25,903 nt of DNA from Saccoglossus kowalevskii. Taxonomy: Eukaryota; Hemichordata; Enteropneusta; Harrimaniidae. Numbering within the stretch: the stretch's first letter is position 1; each line of letters opens with the position of its first letter. Position numbers and translations under genes: made by a program. The stretch covers positions 459,328 to 485,230 of the forward strand of contig NW_003146283.1 in NCBI RefSeq assembly GCF_000003605.2, written 5' to 3'. A model generated the notes under the pieces. That model did no database searches and was not told the DNA's origin. It saw only the letters and a list, made by a program, of their open reading frames with translations. Positions 9,921 to 19,987 of the stretch are shown here, one piece after another.

Positions 9921-10471
9921 TAGGTAAATTGGTCAGATGTATAAATTGGAGCTGATGTATAAGTACTACAGTAACTGTGCCACCAGCATCTCCACATATA
10001 TCAGATCTTAATCACATTGACCTGTGTTCTGAGTTAAAAGCTTTCTTTAGATTGATGTAAAACTAGAATTTTTGCATAAATTACATGAATGGAAACTGCC
10101 AAAATACTGCTATTTTACTGGCAGGGGACAGGGATGAACTTGTATAGCGAGGTACTGCCAATGAAAATAAGTAGCCTTAACTTTCTCATCACCAGCTCCC
10201 AATTTTCATCAAAAATTTACAAAATTGGTCCTCTTTATGGTCTGAAATTCCTCCAGAAGATTGGGACAAAAATAACCCAATTTTTTTGTGTAGAAACTGA
10301 AAACTTATTCAAATTTTGTCTGTTGGCTCCAAAATTAGGGTTCATTTCCAGAAATATTGAAGAATATAAGAAAAAAATGCAGAAAAATGTGGGCAAGAAA
10401 GTTTGTTGGTGAAAAAGTTAATGATGCGAGGATCCCATCAACCTCTGAAAAAACAAAAAGGTGATGGTAAT
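9921..10471. other. No gene recognised
   Basis: AT-rich single-copy-looking sequence. An open frame at 10089-10412 (+) has no recognisable motif, and I do not call it a gene. Confidence 0.4.
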
Positions 10472-10657
10472 TACTGTAAACTACTTTAGTTTTGCTGGAA
10501 TTAATTTTCGCTGAAAAGACTTTTTGTGTGTTTTGTATGGAATTTATTTTTGACGAGTTGAATGTAAAATATAGGAAAAACGGTATATTCGCTGGTTTCT
10601 ATTTTCACTGAATCATTACTTCATTAATTCCAAGCAAAAATAAAGTATTTTACAGTA
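10472..10657. mobile_element. MITE with TACTGTAAA termini, complete copy
   Basis: The left terminus tactgtaaactactttag continues to gctggaatt. The right terminus aattccaagcaaaaataaag continues to tattttacagta. They are inverted copies over about 30 bp. Ends TA..TA suggest a TA target (Tc1/mariner-like). The interior has tgacgagttgaatg and tatattcgctgg, shared with the copy at 16563-16700. Confidence 0.85.
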
Positions 10658-12076
10658 TTTGCCTACGTTGCCTATAGTTACCGTTGCATGGCGTTCAAAC
10701 TCAAAATTTACCTGGAAATCGGATATATTTTGTAGCTGGGCTTCTTCATCAAATAATTAATTATTTTACGAAAGTTGCACATATCTTTATTTAGCTTTGG
10801 TAATGTTGAAAGGTTGATGATCTGTTCAACATGGGTATACTAAGTGTGGAAAACACATTTTTTGGCTGACTTGAAATCCAAACATGTGCTACTCAATGAC
10901 CATCACTTTTAAGATTCCAAAGGGTTCACTCGTCGGATCTAAAATCTGGCCAGGAAATCTCGGGAAAAGTCTTTATGGCAGCTAACTACCTTAAATGAAC
11001 CTATTTGAGGCGTCTTTGAAACTATGGTTCTTTATAATGAAGTGATAGCATGATGTTGTCTTGTGCTATACCAGTAATATCAGCATTGCATCTAATAGTG
11101 TTATCATTTCCGTAGTCTGGTGTAATGTTTTATATTTATTTTCGTTGATGAACTTTTTTAATAAAATAAGTTTTCAGCCTTTTGAACACCATGATTTTTG
11201 CTGCCAATATTTCAGTTATTTTTATGTAATTTTCTATAATACCTTTGTTAATTTTGGACCAAATTGAAATAATTTCCTCTTACCTGCTATTTTTGATTAA
11301 ATTATTGAATAACTGCATGGTTATTTTGCAAGGGGTGAAAACAAGTTACATTGGTGTTCCATGGGCTTGTACCGTTGTAGTCCATGCCCCCCCCCTCTCC
11401 GAGATTACTCTGTATCTTGGTTTATCATGCATTTATGATAAAAAGAAGAATAGGCCATTATAAATTGTTATGTATCTGTACAGTGCGAGTGAAAAGCCTT
11501 TTGAAGCTTGTGTAAATATTGTTATTAAATGTTTTTTTTACATTGGATCTAAATGAGTGGTACTGATTGTAGTAACACCATAACCTCTTTATGGCACCTA
11601 AGTTTGTAAGCGAGAATTGTTTCATGCACCCCCAAAGTGAAATTAAACTCTGGTAGCAAGAATGATTCATGTCTACAACCTTAATATTAAACCCTCCAAG
11701 GTTAACTTTTGGCACTTTTCAAAAAATAATTTGTTAGATAAAAACCTATTATGATTCATTTTGGTCCAAAATTGACCAATTTTAAAAAAATACAAATTTT
11801 GTTTTAAGATTTGCCATGGCATTCAGGTTTGTTTGTGCAGCAGTATCCAACTGTTTTTATATAACCCACTTTGTAGTACAGTTGCATATTTTGAGGTGGT
11901 TGCCATGGGAACATATTGTCTATCGAAAAGCTGCATTTGTGATGTAAAACACCATTGATTTTCATGAAGTATAGGTATTTACAAATATGTATGGTGGAAT
12001 TTTTTTCTTTGAATAGTACTGATTAGCCAGTTTTTGAGGTCTGGCTTGTGCGTAATTGGGGACACATGCTTGTGTA
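10658..12076. other. Non-coding, nothing recognised
   Basis: AT-rich sequence without a recognisable gene. Short frames at 11061-11267, 11245-11463 (+) and 11458-11715 (-) show no motifs. A C homopolymer (cccccccc) lies near 11388. Confidence 0.4.
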
Positions 12077-12238
12077 TTAAAGCGAGGGGGTCGTCACCTG
12101 CACACACATAGGCATTGAGTCCCAAGCAGCGATAACGCACTAAAAAAAAATGCAAAGGCTCATGGGTAGGTGCTTTGTAAACAATGGCATGCTATGGCCA
12201 TCTGACGCATGCATAGGTGACGACTCCCCTCGCTTTAA
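12077..12238. mobile_element. TTAA-flanked MITE, copy 2 (well preserved)
   Basis: TTAA at 12077-12080 is followed by AGCGAGGGGGTCGTCACC. The other end is GGTGACGACTCCCCTCGCT followed by TTAA at 12235-12238. Termini are near-perfect inverted repeats and TTAA is duplicated on both sides. It is homologous to 8961-9115. Non-autonomous; a piggyBac-type transposase source is expected elsewhere in the genome. Confidence 0.9.
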
Positions 12239-14159
12239 ATTCGAGAAGACCACTTCCACTGAATGGTGATTTTTCATGGCATACTCGCCCAGAAAAGGTA
12301 ATTTGCCTTTTATAAACTGAAGGATTGTTGAAAATCCGAGACCGATCATGAAACGCGCATTTTGTCTTTTTTTGAGTAAGTGTGTGAACTTTGTAATTTC
12401 CCAATAACTGTTCAAATGAACCCAAAAGCCTTGCAGTATACATGTATACTGTTTTGAGGTGTCACACTTGTTTGGCTAGATTGTTGCTACAGATCATTTC
12501 TATTGTGGCATGGAAATCAGATCGAATACATAGACTTCACTCTATTCCAGTCATGAGTAAACTTGTGTGCAGCCACAATGTTTACATAATTTCAATTTGA
12601 GGTGTGAGCAAGCTAATATTTACCTTCCTCTATAATAATGATATGTTGTCTTAACCTTTTTCAATAGTGTCAAAAGGTCAACTGACGATGAGAGCAACAA
12701 CATACTTTTGATGGGCAACTAATACAGACCTGTGAGTTCGTAAGCGGTTGCAGGAATTGGGGTTTTATACTATATGTATTACTCCAGTCCCTCAACTTGA
12801 ACTATTATTTTAATATTAAGGTAGAAGTTCAAAAAAGTGCTGTTCTGTTAATTTTTGATTTTTTTCGATCAAACTTAGATCGTGTTTTAACACATTCTAC
12901 TACGTTCGATAGGCTTTTCGTGGCCCTGACAGAATGGATGGCTGCATCGATGTCTCTGTCTTAAAGTTGTTGTCTCCTACTTTCATGCATTCAGAAGCAA
13001 CATACTCTGGTCCCTCTCCCATTATATCATTCTCGCCGATAGTTTTCCCACATTTCGGTAAATAATGTACTGTCTCTCGCGTTGTAGCAAAAATCAAAAA
13101 GTGTATACGCATGCGTAGATGTGAATCGGAAGGCTTCTGTTAAAAATTATGTCATATCATATTTAATACCAGTGAGTGGTTTTATGGTCGTATAAAATAA
13201 ACTACACAGTACAGTAAAGTTAATCAACTAAACAGAATGCTAAATAATAATACAAACGCATAAAGAATCACAATATGCTAATTTTATGTTAATAGCAAAG
13301 TCGGCTAATAATAAACAATTTGACAAACGCAAAACACGCATGGAGACAAAAGAGCTATTAGCGTTTCCCAACCGGGTGTTGAGGGACTGGATATTACCCT
13401 GAATTCCGAGACAATTGGTAAACTTGCACAGTTTGGTTCCCATAGATAACTTGCACTCATTGTACAAGACGTTTTTGTTTTACAAAGTTGATCAGATATG
13501 TGCATTATGGTTCCTGATAACAAAATTTGACAAGAAAAATCACATACAACTTGTGGGAAAAATTCATTGATATCTGCTGCTGAATTTATATAAGCATTAA
13601 CTCACACGTGCACAGTAGAAGGTATTAAAGTGCTCAAAAAAAATTGTTTTTCGTAATCTTTTGTTACAAGCAGTCATCTTTGCTAAATCAAGTCCGTACA
13701 TAATAAGGTTTCTTGTCGAGGGCGATGCCAAAATTAAAAATCATTTTTTAGGCCAAAAAGAACCCCAAAATTCAAAAATAGTCCAATCAATTTACTCGTC
13801 TTGCGTTAAGTCACAATGACCGAAAATGTGGAAAGGTCAACACACTTTTCGTGAAGGGTCAAATTCAAAAGATCTGTTATAATGGTCCGATTTTGACAAT
13901 TTTGATGTCATAGACCATTATGCCAATCTTAGCTATGAAAATACAATTATGTCATAAGATGGGCCTATTATCCAACTTAAAAATGATTATTACATCAAAG
14001 TTGATCATAATTGGCTTCCTTTACATCAAGCACGATAATTATAGATAACAAGCCATGCATGGCACAGTCCCTGTTAGTTATCAAATATAGTTTTGTTTAT
14101 AATAATATAGCTGGAATATAACCATGTCAGGAATATGATTTTTTAACATTAAAATGATT
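12239..14159. other. No gene recognised
   Basis: AT-rich DNA. Two minus-strand frames (12900-13112 and 13240-13523) have fairly protein-like composition but match nothing I know and lack supporting exons. From 13700 on the sequence is A/T-rich with no motif. Confidence 0.4.
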
Positions 14160-15690
14160 GACATTTGTATCTGATCGTCAAAACAGTACTGGTCCATATT
14201 GAGAGATATTGCTCTGGAACAGCATTCAAAATCAGCCATTTTGAATACATGATGTATAACGAATATATAAAATTTGAATATAATCAGTCAAAGCATTTAA
14301 GAGGTATGGCTCTAGAAACCCAATCATTAAAACAAAATGGCCGCCAGTCAGCCATTTTGAATCCAATCTGAAAAATAAAATGACGTGCATCAGGAACCTG
14401 TAATGTCTAATGTATGTACCAAGTTAGAACGAAATCCATCCAGAAATGCTTGATATTTGATGATTTTTTAGCACAAAAATGACCACCATTCGCCCATTTT
14501 GAATAGGATCGTCAAACCAATATATGTTTATCTCTGACATGATGTATAATGAATATTTAAAATTTGAACATAATCAGACAAAACAAGTCGGAGATGTGGG
14601 TCTAGAAGCCCATTCATTAAAACAAAATGGCCGCCAGACAGCCATTTTGAATCCGATCTGAAAAATAAATGACGTGCATCAGGAACCTGTAATGTCTAAT
14701 GTATGTACCAAGTTTGAACGAAATCCATCCATAAATACCAGAAAAGCTTGATATTTGATGATTTTTTTTAGCACAAAAATGGCCACCATTTGGCCATTTT
14801 GAATAGGATCGTCAAACCAATATATGTTTATCTCTGACATGATGTATAATGAATATTTAAAATTTGAACATAATCAGTCAAAACAAGTCGGAGATATGGG
14901 TCTAGAAGCCCATTCATTAAAACAAAATGGCCGCCAGACAGCCATTTTGAAACCAATCTGAAAAATAAAATGACGTGCTTCAGGAACCTGTAATGTCTAA
15001 TGTATGTACCAAGTTTGAACGAAATCCATCCAGAAATGCTTGATATTTGATGATTTTTTAGCACAAAAATGACCACCATTCGGCCATTTTGAATAGGATC
15101 GTCAAACCAATATACATGTATCTGTTTATCTCTGACAGGATGTATACCCCGGTAATGAATATTTAAAATTTGAACATAATCAGTGAAAACAAGTCGGAGA
15201 TATGGGTCTAGAAGCCCATTCATTAAAACAAAATGGCCGCCAGACAGCCATTTTGAATCCGATCTGAAAAATAAATGATGTGCATTAGGAACCTGTAATG
15301 TCTAATGTATGTACCAAGTTTGAACGAAATCCATCCATAAATGCCAGAAAAGCTTGATATTTGATGATTTTTTTAGCACAAAATGACCACCATTTGGCCA
15401 TTTTGAATAGGATCGTCAAACCAATATATCTGTCTATCTATGACATGATGTATAATGAATATTTAAAATTTGAACATAATCAGTGACAGCAAGTCAGAGA
15501 TATGGCACTAGCACAAAAATGGCGGCCATTCGGCCATCTTGAATCAGATCGTGAAACAATTTGACGTGCATATGTATAATATCATGTATGATGTATGTGT
15601 GAAGTTTGATTGTGATTGGTCCAGGCATTTCTAAGATACAGGTCTGGACGCACGAATGCACGGACGGACACACGGAGGTCAAAACATAAG
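14160..15690. repeat. Tandem array 1: about 290-305-bp units made of two about 150-bp halves
   Basis: The phrase gtctaatgtatgtaccaag recurs at 14405, 14694, 14995 and 15300 (steps 289, 301, 305). Each unit carries two gccattttgaat sites, one after ggccgccagacag and one after the words caccatt-gg, so the unit is a dimer of about 150-bp monomers. The right end (15600-15690) is a distinct tail: gaagtttgattgtgattgg, then aggtctggacgcacg, cggacggacacacgg and aggtcaaaacataa. The layout suggests a non-autonomous element with internal tandem repeats. No coding capacity. Confidence 0.88.
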
Positions 15691-16189
15691 TCCTCGTTTT
15701 ATTCAGAGATGGTGGTGGTTTGTTGCGGTTCTGACGTGTTTAGTGTTTTTGACGAATCTCAGTACAAGGAAAGTAAACACGTAGTAGATGTTGTTGATGT
15801 TAGGTGGAGATTCTGAAGTCTCATTCGGGTGAGAACTAGTGTTTTTATTTGAGTTGATGATTGGTCATGCGATCCGTACATTGGTTCGAGAGGTAGAGAT
15901 ATCACTTGCGTTCGAACATGATTTGCAGTGAGCTTCAAAGTTTCCATATCAAATACTGTAATAAATCGATTAATTCACGGTCTCTATTAATTCGTGCACC
16001 CATTTTATTTTCAAATGCTAATTTTTAAATGTATCCTTTTAATTTGCGGCGTTCAAAAACATGTTTAAATTCGCCAGCCAGAATAAAGTGGATAACTCAA
16101 GATATATATTGCATGAAGACATTAAAAATATACATTTTCTTTGAGTTTTTATGTTATCAGTACTTGATACGTGTAGCCGCAATCGCAGA
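15691..16189. other. Spacer with a possible MITE remnant
   Basis: At 15954-16085 words such as tactgtaataaatcg and, on the other side, cagaataaagtgg recall the TACTGTA MITE ends, but the match is loose. The rest is unassigned. Confidence 0.4.
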
Positions 16190-17240
16190 CGATCTCCGTC
16201 ATCACAGCCTTTCAGCTTTTTGCATTTTGGCCAAGTATCACCGTTTGTTATTCATTTTAGGTCCGTTCCACCATAGTTGTGATTTGTCCAATTGTTTAGG
16301 AGATATACCCCGAGTAGGTAAGTCTGCAGGGTTTTGCGTATACGAATATATTTGTATTCTTGTTTGAACAAATTAATTTCCTTGACTCGGTTCTTTGTAA
16401 ATACATCTTGATTTCCCCATCCATGCACTCATTGTAAGGTAATTTGCGAGTCTGGCAAGAGTACCTGGTTAGTGATCGTGTATTTATTCAACAGTGAATT
16501 TGTTACAAATTGGCCAAGTCGTGTGGCGATGACAGTATGAGGTACTGTTAATGTTTGACGGTTACTGTGGAATACTTTATTTTCGCTGAAAAGGCATTTT
16601 GGGTGTTTTGTATGAAATTTATTTTCACTGATTTTTGACGAGTTGAATGTGAAATATAGGGAAAAAAGTATATTCGCTGGATTTTATTTTCACTGAATCA
16701 TGGATTTTGCGTTAACAAGCACAGTTTGATGATCGTCTTATACGAGATAAATCACACCATCGTCAGCCTTTTTCGCGGCATCTGAGAAGGCATGTATTTC
16801 TACCTTGATTACGTTGTTCGAGAAATAACGTCTGGAGATATTAATGTTGATGACTTAGTGTAGGTCTTCAGCAATCTTATTCCATACAATTAATAGTTCA
16901 CTAGTGATTAGCTTATCCCAGTTATGGTTGGACAGCCATAGTTTGTATCAATAGTTTAGCTTGAATAAGTACCGGAGAATATAATCCTAGGGGGTCATAG
17001 ATGGATGTTTTGAATGAGCTGTTAATATCATTAATGTCAGTCGGCCACATAAATTTTGTAAATTTGCGGTCATTTTTACGGAGCCAGATCTGCAGAAAAA
17101 CTTTATCTATATCTGCAGTCAGTGCAATCAATCGATTCGATCAAAATCTGATTAGTATTGATGTCAGGGCCGGTCCGGTCTCTAAACACTCGTTTAACCT
17201 GGGTTGTCCATTTCTTGGTGACGCACTGTAATCGTAAACT
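16190..17240 (-). pseudogene. Decayed BEL/Pao retroelement pol fragment
   Basis: On the minus strand, from 17240 down, the motifs occur in pol order: LNECLETGPAL (17165-17197), then LTADIDKVFLQI in another frame (about 17090-17125), DPLGLYSPVLIQAK (16957-17000), a stretch ending RRYFSNNVIKVEIHAFSDA (about 16778-16835, with a stop shortly before), and NPADLPTRG with LWWNGP (about 16265-16332). These are reverse transcriptase, RNase H and the connection region of BEL/Pao elements. The segment between FMW and DPLGL is deleted, so the catalytic Y-x-D-D region is missing. Stops and frame changes are present, and a MITE piece interrupts it at 16563-16700. No LTRs were recognised. It is a dead relic. 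Confidence 0.85.
16563..16700. mobile_element. MITE with TACTGT end, truncated copy inside the BEL/Pao relic
   Basis: From tactgtggaatactttattt through tgacgagttgaatg, tatattcgctgg and ttttcactgaatcat, the sequence parallels 10472-10620. The right terminal repeat is missing: after gaatcatggatttt the retroelement relic resumes. A short tttattttcactga duplication is present inside. Confidence 0.8.
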
Positions 17241-17559
17241 ATACGTATGAGTGTAGTGGAACTGTCCCATTTAATTTAACGGTGTGGCAAATAATGTCCG
17301 TTTGTTTGTTTGTCATTAATGACTTAACCCTTGTCGAGTTGGTCTGCAATTATACTATTGTAGATGAGGATAACTTCAGTGGGTAATTTCTGTAACATGT
17401 TGCGGGTGTGTGTATTTGCAGAGATTTTTTTTTGTATTTAAATAATGTTTTTATTTCATTACAATAATTTAAACATACAACACACAAAATATTACATTAC
17501 ACAGTGGTATATGGAAACAAATCTCTGTTGATAATAAGCGACAATACTAAATCTGAAAA
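17241..17559. other. No gene recognised
   Basis: AT-rich sequence between the BEL/Pao relic and the palindrome pair. It may include unrecognised parts of the retroelement upstream of reverse transcriptase. T-rich run near 17425. Confidence 0.35.
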
Positions 17560-17584
17560 CGCGCCTTTTAATGAAACGTGTGAT

Positions 17585-17815
17585 CTGACTGAAATACCAC
17601 ATGACCATACATGGTCATGTGACTTCATTAATATGCAATAACTGTCATCTCAAACACTCTTGTAGATAAAAAACAACAACTTACAATCAGCACTATAATG
17701 ACGGCATTGGACAGCAGATATGACAAATATATCAAATGACCATATATGGTCATGTCACTTCATTAATATGCATTATTGTAATATCTCATGCACTGTTGTA
17801 GATAGGGACATGAAA
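17585..17815. repeat. Duplicated palindrome module
   Basis: Palindrome catgaccatacatggtcatg at 17600-17619 and perfect palindrome atgaccatatatggtcat at 17736-17753 lie 136 bp apart. Each is followed by the words cttcattaatatgca, then tctca, then ttgtagata. This is a two-copy tandem duplication with a short hairpin-forming centre. Confidence 0.8.
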
Positions 17816-18084
17816 CCAGTGCTGTCGGTGTATACAGCACATGTGTTAAGTGTCATTGTACACGAGGGCTTGAAATCTAGTCATTATTGCTATGCAGCTA
17901 TATTTATTATTATTATAAAAGATAGCAAATACTTTTATTTTCGTTGTCTCTCCTGACTTTTTTTTTTGTATGTGCAAATTGCAAGTGCTAGTGCTGACAC
18001 ATAGTGCATTTTGCCACAGAAGTCATATTCATGTTTGGGACTACATGACAGGGCTGTGTGGCCATCTCTCTGTCAAATGGCAAT

Positions 18085-18345
18085 TTTAATGCGCTATCCT
18101 GGCGTCAACCAGGCTCGGTCGAACACAAGCACCTGCGGACCTTAACAAAGGTTCCCCCAAAGTCGCATTCGTTAGTGAATGAATCTCGGCCAGTGGAATT
18201 GGCCTTCCCATTGAGTCTGTGGCACACTCACCCATGGTTGGGGTTAACCTTTTGATGTTCAGCCTAAGGTAGGATTTGAACTTGGGTCTACCGATCATGA
18301 GTCTGGAGCGACAACCACTATGCTACCAGTGACCGGTATAGCAAA
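18085..18345 (-). mobile_element. tRNA-derived SINE
   Basis: On the minus strand the head reads tagcatagtggttgtcgc (A-box-like, 18309-18325) and agttcaaatcc (B-box-like, 18272-18282), spaced as in a tRNA, with a CAT triplet at the anticodon position. The acceptor stem does not pair, so it is not a functional tRNA. Downstream on that strand is a non-tRNA body (about 18085-18260). The 3' end is uncertain; no clear tail repeat was identified. Confidence 0.75.
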
Positions 18346-18619
18346 TACTTTCCTTTAAGTGGCAAACAACTACACAACCACACACATCCATCTATGTCAT
18401 TGTGACAGAAGAGCAGCATCTCATTGGCTGTTTTTCTCACACACATCTTAATGTTAGTCAATCAACAAGTTTCAAGTTCTTTAATCCTAAAAATTTTCTC
18501 AAAATATTGGGTCAATATTTTGTTTGGGGTTCAAGTTATTCTAATAGCCACTCATTTATGCTTGAAATCAAGGAACGCTTAGAAAGAACTCCTGTGTGCT
18601 GAGTATATTAGAGACACAG

Positions 18620-19857
18620 TAAAAATTAATTCAAAATTACTTGTACTTGAGATATTGATGGAAAAGCAGAAAACTAATTATGCAAATCAGAAAAATAAAA
18701 TGAACAGAGTGTAAAACTAATAAGGTCTGTGCAATGTAACAGACCATCTATGTACCAAGTTTCATTGAAATGTGATCAGAACCAAACAATTATGAATTAT
18801 TATGCTAACTAGGGAATTCATATTAACAGTTTTAACCCAAAACTGATCATATTTGTACATTGTCCTAGAGCATCTATGTACAAAGTTTCATTGAAATGTG
18901 ATGATTAGTACTCGAGATATCAGTGTGAAAGTTGAAAATGTATTAATTATGCAAATTAGGTGATAATATGCATAAATATATACCAACAACTAATTGGCTC
19001 TCTGCATAGTTTAGATTCATTTAAAGGTGATTAGTACTCAAGATATCAGTGAAAAAGCTGAAAATTAAACAATTATGCAAATAAGTTAATTAATAGGCAC
19101 AATTATTTACCCCAAAACTCAGATTTTTGCATAGTCCTAGAGGATCTATTTACCAAGTTTCATTGAAATGTGATGATTAGTACTTAAGATATACGTGAAA
19201 ATCTGAAAATTAACTAATTATGCAAATTAGGTGATCAATATGCACAAATATTTATTCCAAAACAATTGATCTGCATAGTCCTTGAGTATATATGTACCAT
19301 GTTTTATTGAAATGTAATGCTTACTACTTGAAATATCAAAATCTAAAATTTAATTTATTATGCAAATTAGGTAATTAATATGTACTGAGTGATATTACCC
19401 TAAAAACTACTAGGTCTGTGCAGTGTCCTATGACATCTAGGTACCAAGTTTCATTGAAATGTGATGATTAGTAGTTGAGATATCAGTGGAAAAGCCCAAA
19501 AATTCACTATCATTATGCAAATTAGGTAATTAATATGCACGGATTTTTACTAAAAACTAATCAAATCTGTGCATAAGTTCAGAGCATCTATGTATTAAGT
19601 TTCATCAAAATTCAATAAGTGGGTCTTTAGATATCAGTGGAACAGTCATGGAACAGCTAAAATGAGCTAATTATCATGCACATTAGGTAATTAATATGCA
19701 TGGATTTGCACCAAGTTTCATCAAAAACCAATGTATGGTTCTTGAGATATCAGTGGAACAGACGGACATACACACACACATACACACACACACATACAGA
19801 CAGGGTAACTGCAAAGACTCCCATTGTGTGCTTCGCACACGGGAGTCAAAAACATAA
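18620..19857. repeat. Tandem array 2: degenerate about 145-bp units with a terminal hairpin
   Basis: The phrase attatgcaaattaggtaatt recurs with variation near 18678, 18943, 19072, 19218, 19358, 19514 and 19673. The phrases taccaagtttcattgaaatg and gatatcagtgg recur in each unit. The right end is cagacggacatacacacac, a CA run, and a hairpin (19816-19847), then gggagtcaaaaacataa. The arrangement matches that of array 1. Confidence 0.88.
19816..19847. other. Terminal hairpin of array 2
   Basis: gactccc (19816-19822) pairs with gggagtc (19841-19847), and gtgtgc (19826-19831) pairs with gcacac (19835-19840), with a three-base loop and a three-base bulge (att). It is the last structured part of the repeat element. 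Confidence 0.85.
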
Positions 19858-19878
19858 TCATCCAGATTGGTGTATTGT

Positions 19879-19884
19879 TTTATT
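19879..19884 (-). promoter_or_regulatory. Candidate poly(A) signal AATAAA of the guanylate cyclase gene
   Basis: TTTATT on the plus strand is AATAAA on the minus strand, 41 bases after the stop codon. If used, the 3'UTR would be about 60-70 bases and cleavage would fall at the border of tandem array 2. A downstream GU-rich element is not obvious. Confidence 0.5.
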
Positions 19885-19924
19885 TGTTCATTTTTCATTC
19901 ATAATAAAAAAAAGTGCATTGATT

Positions 19925-19987
19925 CTATCCTTTTTTATAGCTTGGATCTTGATCCAGTAACCAGAAAGTTGTAATATTCCCTTTACC
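19925..19987 (-). CDS. Guanylate cyclase last coding exon
   Basis: Acceptor tttctccttatag, phase 0, 63 nt. Encodes [20 protein letters not shown] and the stop tag (19927-19925). The GKG..TFWL motif is the usual end of receptor cyclase domains; the tail after it is very short. Confidence 0.93.
   Translation of the reverse strand, partial: GKGNITTFWLLDQDPSYKKG

Noticed and set aside
12900-13523. Two minus-strand frames (12900-13112 and 13240-13523) with protein-like composition
   Set aside because: No family recognised, no supporting splice sites or neighbours; could be transposon debris.
14828-15223. 131-codon minus-strand frame in array 1
   Set aside because: It repeats internally with the array period and exists only because the repeat lacks stops in that frame.
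18260-18345. Functional tRNA gene on the minus strand
   Set aside because: A- and B-box-like motifs are present, but the acceptor stem does not pair and the anticodon stem has mismatches; a SINE head fits better.
19683-19960. Frames with THTYTHTHTD or VCVCMCVCMSVC
   Set aside because: Translations of the CA microsatellite at the end of array 2.
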